64,000 nucleotides of DNA, from the NCBI GenBank assembly GCA_023398165.1, contig JAEWSQ010000017.1, positions 1 to 64,000 of the forward strand. The letters are read 5' to 3'. Position numbers and translations under genes: made by a program. The notes below the pieces were generated by a model, which had not been told where the DNA came from, ran no database searches, and saw only the letters and a list, made by a program, of their open reading frames with translations. Source of the stretch: Spirochaetota bacterium (GTDB lineage Bacteria; Spirochaetota; Spirochaetia; Treponematales; Treponemataceae). Positions 8,815 through 16,216 of the stretch are shown here, one piece after another. The stretch's first letter is position 1; each line of letters starts with the position of its first letter.

Positions 8815-10121
8815 TGACTGAAATTGAGAAAATAGCGTCATTCTGGGAGGAGGAGGGTAATTATATTTTTCTCCGTCCGGAAGATAATGTGCTTATTCTT
8901 CCTCCTAACCGGGTTTATAAAATTAATGCAACGGCATTCAAACTCATTTCATATCTAAAGCAGGGGGAGGCGGTTCAATCTTTGTTTGCCTCTCTTACAA
9001 ATAAGGAACATTATGATCAGAGTCTTCTTTTTTTTAATACACTATACGGATTATGCAGCGGTGATGAAGAAGCTGACAGTCTTATAGAGCGGATTCCCTT
9101 CACGTTCAGTTATACCTCTCTTCCTATACTCGGCGAGATTGCAGTAACATACCGGTGTAATAATAAATGTCTGTTTTGTTATGCAGGCTGCAACAGCGGT
9201 GAAACATTGTTAAGAAAAAAAATTCAAAAAAAAGAAATGAGCACAAAAGACTTATTCACTATAATCGACACGTTTAAACATCAGGCGAAAATACCTTTTT
9301 TCAGTTTTACAGGCGGGGAACCTCTTTTGCGTACCGATCTTGAACAATGTATTTCGTATGCGGTATCCAATAAACTTGCGGTAAATCTTGTTTCAAACGG
9401 CACCCTTGCATCAAAAGAAAGGGCTCAGTCTCTTTTTACTGCGGGATTGAGAACTGCCCAGATCAGCATAGAATCGAGTGAAGAGGATATGCACAATTAT
9501 CTTACAGGTTCTCCCGGTTCCTTTAAGGCAACGGTTGAGGGAATTAAAAACCTGATTGATGAAGGCATCAGTGTTCAGACAAATACCACAATAACAAATA
9601 TCAGTGCTGAACATATGAAAAAAATGCCCTCTTTTTTGAAAAACCTTGGTATAAAAAAATTCGCCATGAATATGTTTATTCCTTCCGGCTCGGGACTGTA
9701 TCATGAAGAATTATTTATACCGTACAATGAAATCGGGAATATAGTTGAACAGGTGAGAAAGGAAGCGTTTACAGAAGGTCTTACGTTCTATTGGTATAGT
9801 CCGACTCCTTTGTGCATGTATAATCCTGTTGCAAAGGGACTGGGAAATAAAAACTGTGCAGCCTGCGACGGCCTTATATCAATTTCACCTTCGGGGGATT
9901 TATTACCCTGTTCCTCCTGGGACGGAAATGTCGGCAATGTATTAAAAAAAGGATTTCAAAAAACATGGTTTTCAAAGGAAGCAAGAAAAATTAAGAATAA
10001 AGAGTTTGCACCGCAAGTGTGTAAATCCTGTTCTTCTTTTACAGCATGTCAGGGAGCCTGTCCCTTATATTGGAACTATTGCGGTACAGAATTGCTTAAT
10101 TCTGCAGGAGGTAAGAGATGA
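8814..10121 (+). CDS. Radical SAM/SPASM enzyme with PqqD-like N-terminal domain (putative peptide maturase)
   Basis: 436 residues from the ATG at 8814, which overlaps the TGA of the Cys-repeat gene (TGATG). An upstream in-frame ATG at 8766 would only add out-of-frame repeat sequence. Residues about 15-80 look like a PqqD/RRE winged domain that holds a leader or substrate peptide (YIFLRPEDNVLILPP, then NATAFKLISYL). The radical SAM core begins with C115-x3-C119-x2-C122, followed by FSFTGGEPLLR. A C-terminal SPASM domain (about 345-425) supplies at least seven cysteines for auxiliary Fe-S clusters (NCAACDG, LLPCSSWDGNVGN, VCKSCSSFTACQGACPLYW). Such enzymes form thioether or C-C links in ribosomal peptides (sactipeptides, ranthipeptides, PqqE, SCIFF and CXXX-repeat systems). 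Its position argues that it acts on the preceding Cys tail; this is inference. It overlaps the next gene by 4 bases. Confidence 0.88.
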   Translation: MTEIEKIASFWEEEGNYIFLRPEDNVLILPPNRVYKINATAFKLISYLKQGEAVQSLFASLTNKEHYDQSLLFFNTLYGLCSGDEEADSLIERIPFTFSYTSLPILGEIAVTYRCNNKCLFCYAGCNSGETLLRKKIQKKEMSTKDLFTIIDTFKHQAKIPFFSFTGGEPLLRTDLEQCISYAVSNKLAVNLVSNGTLASKERAQSLFTAGLRTAQISIESSEEDMHNYLTGSPGSFKATVEGIKNLIDEGISVQTNTTITNISAEHMKKMPSFLKNLGIKKFAMNMFIPSGSGLYHEELFIPYNEIGNIVEQVRKEAFTEGLTFYWYSPTPLCMYNPVAKGLGNKNCAACDGLISISPSGDLLPCSSWDGNVGNVLKKGFQKTWFSKEARKIKNKEFAPQVCKSCSSFTACQGACPLYWNYCGTELLNSAGGKR

Positions 10122-11029
10122 ATACACGCTATGTAAACACAAAAATGACTGAAAAAGCGAGATTTATAACAGCCGCTTCTGTGTACGCTCTGGCTGGATT
10201 AAGCCTTCTTTTTGTAGAAGGGGTGTATCTTCCCCTGATTATATCTATACTTCTGCCTGCTTTTACTTCTTTTCTCCTTTTCTCCTCAAATTTTACCAAT
10301 AAGCCTAAAGATATTGGACGTGAAGACTGGCAGCAGGTTACCATGACAGAGATTTCGCGTGTTCAGTTTCAAATAAAGAAAATGAAAAATGCGCCGGTCC
10401 CTTTTGCCTATACCGCAGGCTTCGGTGTTTTTCTCACGGTGTTTTTCATCGCAGCCGGAATATTTTTTTACGTTATGTTTACTAATACGACACTCGTTTT
10501 TGCAGTTCTTTGCCTGTACGGCATCTTTTTTCCTTTCCTGTGGTCTGCAAGGGTTGACCGCTGGTATCCGTCCTCTCTGGCAGCAAGACTGAAGGAATTT
10601 GATCCCATTCTTCAGTATACGTATCCCAAAACTGTTGCTATAGTACCGTATTTACGTTTTGACCAGACAGAAGAAGGCGATAAACTTCCGGAGGACTGCA
10701 AGTTTATGCTTTCTTATACCCCTGAAAAAGGGAAACCAGTTGAGGATCTTGTCGGAATACAAATTCAAATAACGCATAATACCGGACCGAACGGCACCGT
10801 ACCCTATTTTTATGCGGTAATTATAACCCGGGGAAAAGATGTTTCCTGGAGAAAGCTGTCAAAATTTTCTGCAGACGGTTTTGTTTGTGAGGCCGGCGGG
10901 GATGAAGAATACGGCACCTTGGTTATCAGACAGGACACAGATATGCGAAAGGACGGGTACCATACCAAGCCGGATGATATAAACCGTCTGCTCGAGACTG
11001 CAGTCAGGGCTGCCGAGCTGCTGTCATAG
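10118..11029 (+). CDS. Membrane protein of unknown function in the radical SAM operon
   Basis: 303 residues, family not recognised. Two helical hairpins (about residues 15-56 and 97-147) frame a short charged cytoplasmic stretch. The remaining 155 residues are soluble and beta-rich, with one Cys in the last third (GFVCEAGGDEE). The ATG overlaps the stop of the radical SAM gene (ATGA) and has a strong AGGAGG site, so it is surely cotranslated with it. It carries no transporter or protease motif that I can see, so an export or cleavage role cannot be claimed. It ends 6 bases inside the convergent small gene on the other strand. Confidence 0.75.
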   Translation: MNTRYVNTKMTEKARFITAASVYALAGLSLLFVEGVYLPLIISILLPAFTSFLLFSSNFTNKPKDIGREDWQQVTMTEISRVQFQIKKMKNAPVPFAYTAGFGVFLTVFFIAAGIFFYVMFTNTTLVFAVLCLYGIFFPFLWSARVDRWYPSSLAARLKEFDPILQYTYPKTVAIVPYLRFDQTEEGDKLPEDCKFMLSYTPEKGKPVEDLVGIQIQITHNTGPNGTVPYFYAVIITRGKDVSWRKLSKFSADGFVCEAGGDEEYGTLVIRQDTDMRKDGYHTKPDDINRLLETAVRAAELLS

Positions 11030-11320
11030 AACGGCAATGTCTTCAAGAGGAAGGGACGTACAGCGCTGAATAAGTTCGAGGCGGAGCCCCTCTTTTTTCA
11101 TATTACGGGCTGTTTCCCTCTTTCCTTCCTCTTTTGCATATTTGGCAATAGTGGTCATATCTTTTCGTGTTCTTTCTTTAAACCGCCACATAATTTCATC
11201 ATGGTTTTCAATGACCGGCGGGCATGACTTTCTCATTTTTTGGAGAATTTCATCGAAGGTAAACACAATCTGCCTTTCGTTTTGCCTCGTTTTCGCATTT
11301 TCCTTTTCGTTTTTTTTCAT
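11024..11320 (-). CDS. Short protein resembling the C-terminus of Rpn/PD-(D/E)XK transposase-like nucleases
   Basis: 98 residues. The second half (AKYAKEEGKRETARNMKKEG and ELIQRCTSLPLEDI) matches the typical C-terminal segment of Rpn (PF12784, PDDEXK_2) proteins, where such helices follow the nuclease domain. The nuclease core itself is absent. It is not simply a dead tail: the ATG at 11320 has an excellent AAAGGAGAT site 6-7 bases ahead, and the reading frame is intact. Rpn genes are known to encode a small C-terminal protein from an internal start that restrains the full-length nuclease, so a free-standing copy could act as such an inhibitor. Equally, it may be the remainder of a truncated gene. 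Stop codons converge with the membrane protein gene. Confidence 0.6.
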   Translation of the reverse strand: MKKNEKENAKTRQNERQIVFTFDEILQKMRKSCPPVIENHDEIMWRFKERTRKDMTTIAKYAKEEGKRETARNMKKEGLRLELIQRCTSLPLEDIAVL

Positions 11321-11423
11321 ACGATCTCCTTTCCAAGAATCATCTGCAGTACCAGGAAGTACCTTGCTTATGTTATAGGTTATAACAGCAGGCTTTTTGC
11401 TTTATCATATAGAAAAAATGTGG

Positions 11424-11429
11424 TATATT
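11424..11429 (+). promoter_or_regulatory. Putative -10 box of fliG1
   Basis: TATATT, 7 bases before the ATG at 11437, with no Shine-Dalgarno sequence. The -35 region (TTTATC, 11401-11406) is poor. Nearly the same leaderless layout as at 5902 and 27306. Confidence 0.35.
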
Positions 11430-11436
11430 TTTATTC

Positions 11437-12711
11437 ATGAAAGAAAATGATAACCGGCTTAATGCATATAAAAAGGTTTCAGAATTTAAGCCCCGCCAGA
11501 TTTCAAAAAATGATGCTGCATCAGGTGTTAAAGATGCGTCTGCCGGGGAACGCAAAGATCCTGCTCCTCAAATTCAGGCGTTCACTCCTCGTAGCTTAGC
11601 CGATTTTTCATCAAAAAAAACTGATAAGAACACTGTTCAAAATGAAGTTCCTAAAAATACAATCAATGACTATATTGACAGAAGAGGATTAATTAAAGTT
11701 GCCGTCACTCCGCTCGAGGGCGGAAAAGATTCGCTTTATAGGCGTGTTGCCAAGTTTCTTGTTCTCATAGGCGTGGATGAAGCTGCAAAGATTCTTCCTC
11801 ATTTGACCTCGGAGCAGACTGAAAAAATAATTCCGGAAATTGCATCCATCCGGCGGGTGGATCCTGATGAGGCTTCGGTTATTCTTGCAGAATTTGAAAA
11901 TCTTGTTCAGCGCGCAAGGGAATCCGGCGGAGTGACAACAGCGCGTTCAATATTGGAAAGAGCATTCGGTTCCGAACGCGCTTCACAAATGATACAAAAA
12001 ACGGTCAGCTTTCCGGAGGGAAAACCGTTTGACTACCTTCAGGAAGCAAGCGGGGAGAGGGTGTATCAGCTTTTAAAAGGGGAAAGTCCTGCGGTAAGCG
12101 CCCTTGTTCTTTCCCATATTAAGAGTGCGGCCGCTGCAGAGGTCATCAAGCTTATGGATCCGCAGGAAAAAAAGGAAGTTATTCAAAGACTTGCAAAACT
12201 GCAGAAAATAGAATCGGAAGTGGTTACCCGTGTTGACCGGGCTATGAAGGAAAAAAATCAGTCGCTCAGTATGACAAAGGCTGATACCATAGACGGACGC
12301 TCGGTTCTTGCCGATATTTTAAAGAAAATGTCAGGGGATGCGGAACAGGAAATCCTTACAACCTTGGAAGGCTCAGATCCCGAACTCGGCCGGGAATTGC
12401 GTAACAAGCTGTTTACTATTGATGATATGCTCAAATGTGATGACCGGTTTTTGCAGAAAAAACTACAGACGATGGAAGATGCTGATATTGCATACCTTAT
12501 TGCCGGGAAACAGGATACTTTCAGGCAGAAAATTCTTTCAAATGTTTCAAAAGGCAGGGGCGATATCATATTGGAAGAAGAAGCTCTTCGTAAGCCGATG
12601 AAAAAACGCGACTGCGACGAGGCGACGGCCTCCTTTTTCAGTTATTTAAGGCGTGCATGGGAAAAAGGAGACCTTGTCATTCACGGCGATGATGAGACGC
12701 TAATCTATTAG
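11437..12711 (+). CDS. fliG1: FliG-family flagellar protein, FliG1-like paralogue
   Basis: 424 residues. The first 95 are charged, low-complexity and Lys/Ser-rich. From about residue 100 the protein follows FliG: N-terminal domain (YRRVAKFLVLIGVDEAAKIL), middle ARM domain (GESPAVSALVLSHIKSAAAA in place of the usual EHPQTxA motif) and C-terminal charged domain (DPELGRELRNKLFTIDDML, then FRQKILSNVSKGRG). FliG couples the flagellar C-ring to the stator. Spirochaetes carry two copies: FliG2 is the normal switch protein, and FliG1 is a diverged copy that affects motility at one cell pole. The changed EHPQ motif and the long N-terminal extension place this gene with FliG1. No other flagellar genes are in the window. 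A weak -10 lies 7 bases before the ATG. Confidence 0.8.
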   Translation: MKENDNRLNAYKKVSEFKPRQISKNDAASGVKDASAGERKDPAPQIQAFTPRSLADFSSKKTDKNTVQNEVPKNTINDYIDRRGLIKVAVTPLEGGKDSLYRRVAKFLVLIGVDEAAKILPHLTSEQTEKIIPEIASIRRVDPDEASVILAEFENLVQRARESGGVTTARSILERAFGSERASQMIQKTVSFPEGKPFDYLQEASGERVYQLLKGESPAVSALVLSHIKSAAAAEVIKLMDPQEKKEVIQRLAKLQKIESEVVTRVDRAMKEKNQSLSMTKADTIDGRSVLADILKKMSGDAEQEILTTLEGSDPELGRELRNKLFTIDDMLKCDDRFLQKKLQTMEDADIAYLIAGKQDTFRQKILSNVSKGRGDIILEEEALRKPMKKRDCDEATASFFSYLRRAWEKGDLVIHGDDETLIY

Positions 12712-12719
12712 TGCCGGTC

Positions 12720-12749
12720 TTGACTTATTTTGCAAAAAAATTGTATAAT
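12720..12749 (+). promoter_or_regulatory. Promoter of the rplU-prp-rpmA operon
   Basis: TTGACT (12720-12725), 18 bases, perfect TATAAT (12744-12749). The transcript would carry a leader of about 97 bases before rplU, containing a small GGTAT/ATACC stem (12775-12794). A role in autoregulation by L21 is possible but not shown. Confidence 0.75.
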
Positions 12750-12853
12750 TTGTTACGTTTGTAAAGTCAATCTAGGTATATCCCGTTAAATACCCGGAAG
12801 GTCAGATACAGTTCATTGGTAAATGAGCAAATAAATCATTATAGAGGTGTAAG

Positions 12854-13168
12854 ATGTACGCACTTGTAGAGTATAAGGGCAAACAGTATAAGGCTGAAAA
12901 GAATGCCCTTATTCAGGTAGATAAAATTGATATTGAAAAAGGTCAGACAATTGATATCGATACAGTAGTTCTCGTAAGCGACGGCGATAAAGTAAGCATA
13001 GGCGCCCCCTATGTTAAGGGTGCTGTTGTAAAAGCTGTAGTAGAAGATACATTCAAAGATGACAAAATCATTGTATATAAATACAAGAGCAAGAAAGATT
13101 ATCACAGGACATTGGGTCATCGCCAGCAGTACACAAATATCCGTGTATCTGACATTGTAGTAGCATAA
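12854..13168 (+). CDS. rplU: Large-subunit ribosomal protein bL21
   Basis: 104 residues, the normal length. N-terminal MYALVEYKGKQYKAEK and the C-terminal YKSKKDYHRTLGHRQQYTNI block are diagnostic for bL21, which binds 23S rRNA together with bL20. GAGGT lies 8 bases before the ATG. It leads the conserved trio L21-Prp-L27. Confidence 0.98.
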   Translation: MYALVEYKGKQYKAEKNALIQVDKIDIEKGQTIDIDTVVLVSDGDKVSIGAPYVKGAVVKAVVEDTFKDDKIIVYKYKSKKDYHRTLGHRQQYTNIRVSDIVVA

Positions 13169-13170
13169 GG

Positions 13171-13506
13171 ATGATTCAGGTAAAGCTCAAATTGTCAAAA
13201 GACGGTTTATTGCTTTCCTGTAATGCAGAAGGTCATGCTTGTTTTGCTCCGAAAGGGAAGGATATTGTTTGTGCGGGTGCAACAGCCCTGTTAAAAACAG
13301 TTCTTTTACAACTGGAAGGCAGGAAAACTCTTGATCTTCACTCTGAAACAGAAAAACGCGGATCGCTCGCATTCCGTGTTGTATCAAAAGATGTTTCAGA
13401 GGATGCGGATTTTTTAACATATGCGGCGGATTTTTTGGTAAAGGGCTTTCAGAGTCTTGAACACGAATATCCGGATCATGTGTCAGTGCGGGTAATAACA
13501 GAGTAA
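13171..13506 (+). CDS. prp: Ribosomal-processing cysteine protease Prp (YsxB family)
   Basis: 111 residues. The catalytic pair of the Prp family is present: His in NAEGHACFA (residue 22) and Cys in KDIVCAGATALL (residue 34). In Firmicutes Prp removes an N-terminal extension from ribosomal protein bL27 before assembly. It lies between rplU and rpmA, as in those bacteria, 2 bases after rplU. The L27 encoded just downstream, however, starts directly with the mature sequence and lacks the cleavage motif. Its substrate here is therefore unclear. Confidence 0.88.
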   Translation: MIQVKLKLSKDGLLLSCNAEGHACFAPKGKDIVCAGATALLKTVLLQLEGRKTLDLHSETEKRGSLAFRVVSKDVSEDADFLTYAADFLVKGFQSLEHEYPDHVSVRVITE

Positions 13507-13526
13507 TACATAAGCGGAGGCATACG

Positions 13527-13784
13527 ATGGGACGAAAGAAGGGCGGAAGCGGCGCTAAAAACGGCCGTGACTCAAACCCCAAATATTTGGGAGTAAAAGT
13601 TTTCGGCGGGGAATCAGTACCGGCCGGTTCAATTTTGGTTCGCCAGCGCGGAACAAAAATACATCCCGGTGATAATGTTGGAAAGGGTAAAGATGATACT
13701 CTTTTTGCAACAGAAACCGGAGTGGTTGTATATCATGAACGAAAAGGCAGAAAGCTTGCATCAATTCAACCTGTACAGGCATAA
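13527..13784 (+). CDS. rpmA: Large-subunit ribosomal protein bL27
   Basis: 85 residues. MGRKKGGSGAKNGRDSNPK followed by LGVKVFGGE and GDNVGKGKDDTLFA is typical bL27, whose N-terminus reaches toward the peptidyl transferase centre. GGAGG precedes the ATG by 8 bases. There is no N-terminal extension of the Prp-cleaved kind (the LQFFA motif is absent). Confidence 0.98.
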   Translation: MGRKKGGSGAKNGRDSNPKYLGVKVFGGESVPAGSILVRQRGTKIHPGDNVGKGKDDTLFATETGVVVYHERKGRKLASIQPVQA

Positions 13785-13814
13785 TTGGCTGTAACTGCAG
13801 AATTTCGTGAAATG

Positions 13815-13862
13815 TACCCGGAGCAGGCTGCCGTCAGGCTAATCCTCTTCGGGTATTTTTTT
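13815..13862 (+). terminator. Rho-independent terminator after rpmA
   Basis: TACCCG-GAG pairs with CTC-TTCGGGTA across a 21-base loop, followed by a run of nine T. It separates the L21 operon from obg. Confidence 0.65.
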
Positions 13863-13889
13863 TAAACTTTCGTATAAGGAACTATCTTT

Positions 13890-15038
13890 TTGATTCTATT
13901 TGCAGATGAAGCGCTTATTGAAGTGCGGTCAGGAAAAGGCGGAAATGGCTGTATTGCATTCCGCAGGGAAAAATATGTACCGAACGGCGGTCCTAACGGC
14001 GGAGACGGCGGAACGGGCGGGGATGTTGTTTTTTGCGTAAAAAGAAATTTACGCACCCTGTCCCATTTGCGCTACAAGCAGGTTTTTAAAGCCAAAAACG
14101 GCGGTGACGGCGAGGGCAATAAAAGGTTTGGACGGGACGGCGAGGATGTTGTTATTCCTGTACCTCCTGGAACAACTATACGCGATTCCCTTACCGGAGA
14201 GCTCCTGTATGAGTTTACCGTCGAAGCGGAAGAAGATCGCTATGTTTTTCTTGAAGGCGGAAAAGGCGGCTGGGGCAACTACCATTTCAAATCTTCCACA
14301 AACCAGGCGCCCCGTTATGCTCATGAGGGTAAAGAAGGAAGTATTCGTACTTTAAAAGTGGAATTGAGCATTATGGCCGATATCGGACTTGTTGGTTTTC
14401 CTAATGCTGGAAAATCATCACTTCTCGATTATTTTACAAATGCGCGGCCTAAAATTGCTCCCTATCCTTTTACCACAAAAATTCCGAATCTTGGAGTTCT
14501 CCGGGGTGAGGATGAGCGCGACATTATTATTGCCGATATTCCAGGAATCATTGAAGGCGCTTCTGAAGGTGCGGGGCTTGGTATAAGATTTCTTAAGCAT
14601 ATTTCGCGTACTGCGGGACTCGCGTTTATCATTGACTGCTCGGATGAAAACTATCTGAGCTCTTTCGATACTCTCATAGGGGAACTTGAGTCCTTTTCTC
14701 CGGAACTGGCAAAAAAGAACAGAATTATATTGCTGAATAAAATTGATATTGAAGGCGCCGCAGAAAATGCTGCTGAACTTTCATCAGTTCTCCGTAAAAA
14801 GAACCCTGATGAAGTTATAATTCCCATGTCTATAGCCTCAGGAGAAGCTCTTGATAAAGTAAAAAAGGAAATGCTTGCGCTTGTCGATACTATGGAAGCC
14901 TCATATACAACAGACAGTCAAAATCCCGGTACCGATAAATATGTAAATTATCTTAAAAAAACGCAGACAAGTGATTTCTTAACAACACGCTCTCAATGTT
15001 CCGATGATACTGAACAGTATCCTGGAATGCAGGGGTAA
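13890..15038 (+). CDS. obg: GTPase Obg/CgtA
   Basis: 382 residues. The glycine-rich OBG domain opens the protein (residues 1-155, VRSGKGGNGCIAFRREKYVP, GGDGGTGGDV), followed by the GTPase domain with G1 GFPNAGKSS (about 168), G2 YPFTT, G3 DIPGIIEGA and G4 NKID. Obg binds the large ribosomal subunit and links its assembly to GTP and stress state. No OCT domain is visible; instead there is a short polar tail. The start is TTG at 13890, with AAGGA 9 bases ahead; the residues after it align with the usual Obg beginning. It heads obg-nadD-yqeK-LCP-rsfS, all overlapping or a few bases apart. Confidence 0.95.
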   Translation: MILFADEALIEVRSGKGGNGCIAFRREKYVPNGGPNGGDGGTGGDVVFCVKRNLRTLSHLRYKQVFKAKNGGDGEGNKRFGRDGEDVVIPVPPGTTIRDSLTGELLYEFTVEAEEDRYVFLEGGKGGWGNYHFKSSTNQAPRYAHEGKEGSIRTLKVELSIMADIGLVGFPNAGKSSLLDYFTNARPKIAPYPFTTKIPNLGVLRGEDERDIIIADIPGIIEGASEGAGLGIRFLKHISRTAGLAFIIDCSDENYLSSFDTLIGELESFSPELAKKNRIILLNKIDIEGAAENAAELSSVLRKKNPDEVIIPMSIASGEALDKVKKEMLALVDTMEASYTTDSQNPGTDKYVNYLKKTQTSDFLTTRSQCSDDTEQYPGMQG

Positions 15039-15042
15039 TACG

Positions 15043-15633
15043 GTGAAAATTGCTGTCTTAGGCGGAACTTTTAATCCGGTACACATCGGTCACTTAACAC
15101 TGGCACAGGAAGTAGTGCTGTCGCTCGGCTATGAGAGAGTAATTTTTGTACCGGCTCTTATTTCGCCTTTTAAGCAGCAGAATTATGATGCTAGTGCACA
15201 ACAACGCTGTGACATGGTACGGCTTTCCCTTAAGTCTGATGCTCATTTTGATATAGATTTATGTGAAATCGAGCGGGGCGGGGTGTCCTATACCTGCGAT
15301 ACCCTGCAGTACTTATCTGAGAAATACAGTAAAGAACTTGCTGAAGAAGAAAATGAACAGTACCGTAAACCGGGTCTTATTATAGGTTCTGATCTAATTG
15401 ATGGCTTTTCACGCTGGAAAAATACAGATCAAATACTGGAAAAAGCGGTAATAATTCTAGCCGAACGCGGAGGAGATTCTGTTTTCGAGTATCCCCATAT
15501 AAAGCTTCATAATGCGCTTCTTCCTGTATCAAGTACAGAAATACGGCAAAAAATTCAAAATAGGAAGAGCTGGCAATATCTTGTAACTCCTAGTGTTTAT
15601 TCATATATTGTTAAGGAAAAATTATATGGATGA
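15043..15633 (+). CDS. nadD: Nicotinate-nucleotide adenylyltransferase
   Basis: 196 residues from the GTG at 15043, which has AGGGG 7 bases ahead and gives the standard N-terminus (KIAVLGGTFNPVHIGHL). An upstream ATG at 15004 would lie inside obg and add 13 extra residues. The nucleotidyltransferase signature HxGH is at residues 14-17, and the second motif SSTEIRQKI is near the end. NadD converts nicotinate mononucleotide and ATP to deamido-NAD in the cytosol. It follows obg by 4 bases and overlaps yqeK by 8. Confidence 0.94.
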   Translation: MKIAVLGGTFNPVHIGHLTLAQEVVLSLGYERVIFVPALISPFKQQNYDASAQQRCDMVRLSLKSDAHFDIDLCEIERGGVSYTCDTLQYLSEKYSKELAEEENEQYRKPGLIIGSDLIDGFSRWKNTDQILEKAVIILAERGGDSVFEYPHIKLHNALLPVSSTEIRQKIQNRKSWQYLVTPSVYSYIVKEKLYG

Positions 15634-16216
15634 AATTAACAGCGCTCTTATTAAACGTATCGAAAAATATACGATGGCTTCTGTTACTCCTGACCGCTAT
15701 GCCCACTCTATGCGTACTGCCGGAACAGCGATAAAGCTGTGTACTATTTACGGCGAAGATGCACAAAAGGGATACCTTGCGGGGATTGCCCATGATATGT
15801 GTAAAGATATGGGAGGTTCTTTTCTGCAGTCGCTCTCGCAACAGAGCGGATATGAACCGACAGAAATTGAAAAGAAAAAAAATTCTCTGCTTCACGGCAG
15901 GGCTGCTTCAATTATTTTAAAAAATGAATTCGGCATACATGACAGCGGCATCCTCGAAGCTGTGTGCCATCACACGTTTGGGAAAAAAGATATGAGCAAC
16001 CTAGCAAGAATTATTTATATTGCTGATAAAATTGAACCCGGACGTCCTCATATGACCGGGGACTATTTTGATAAACTCATAAAGATGCCTCTTGATAGGC
16101 TTTTATTTCATATTGTACAGGAAAATATTGAGTATCTGCGGGAGCAGGGCAAGGAAGTTGCAATAACAACACTGGAATTTTACGAGTCGCTTCAAGAGGG
16201 GGCTTTTAATGTCTAA
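15626..16216 (+). CDS. yqeK: YqeK-type HD-domain diadenosine tetraphosphate hydrolase
   Basis: 196 residues from the ATG at 15626 (AAGGA 8 bases ahead); a longer reading from 15593 lies inside nadD. HD-superfamily metal ligands are visible: RYAHSMRTA, GIAHDMCKDM (the HD pair), LLHGRAA, CHHTFGKKDMS and YIADKIEPGR. YqeK enzymes of Gram-positive bacteria split Ap4A symmetrically to two ADP, and nearly always sit between nadD and rsfS as here. Confidence 0.9.
   Translation: MDEINSALIKRIEKYTMASVTPDRYAHSMRTAGTAIKLCTIYGEDAQKGYLAGIAHDMCKDMGGSFLQSLSQQSGYEPTEIEKKKNSLLHGRAASIILKNEFGIHDSGILEAVCHHTFGKKDMSNLARIIYIADKIEPGRPHMTGDYFDKLIKMPLDRLLFHIVQENIEYLREQGKEVAITTLEFYESLQEGAFNV

Noticed and set aside
8588..8821. 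Second reading frame across the 12-bp repeat giving a His/Thr-rich peptide
   Set aside because: It lacks a ribosome site, and the main frame has signal peptide, membrane helix and fixed cysteines through to a coupled downstream start.
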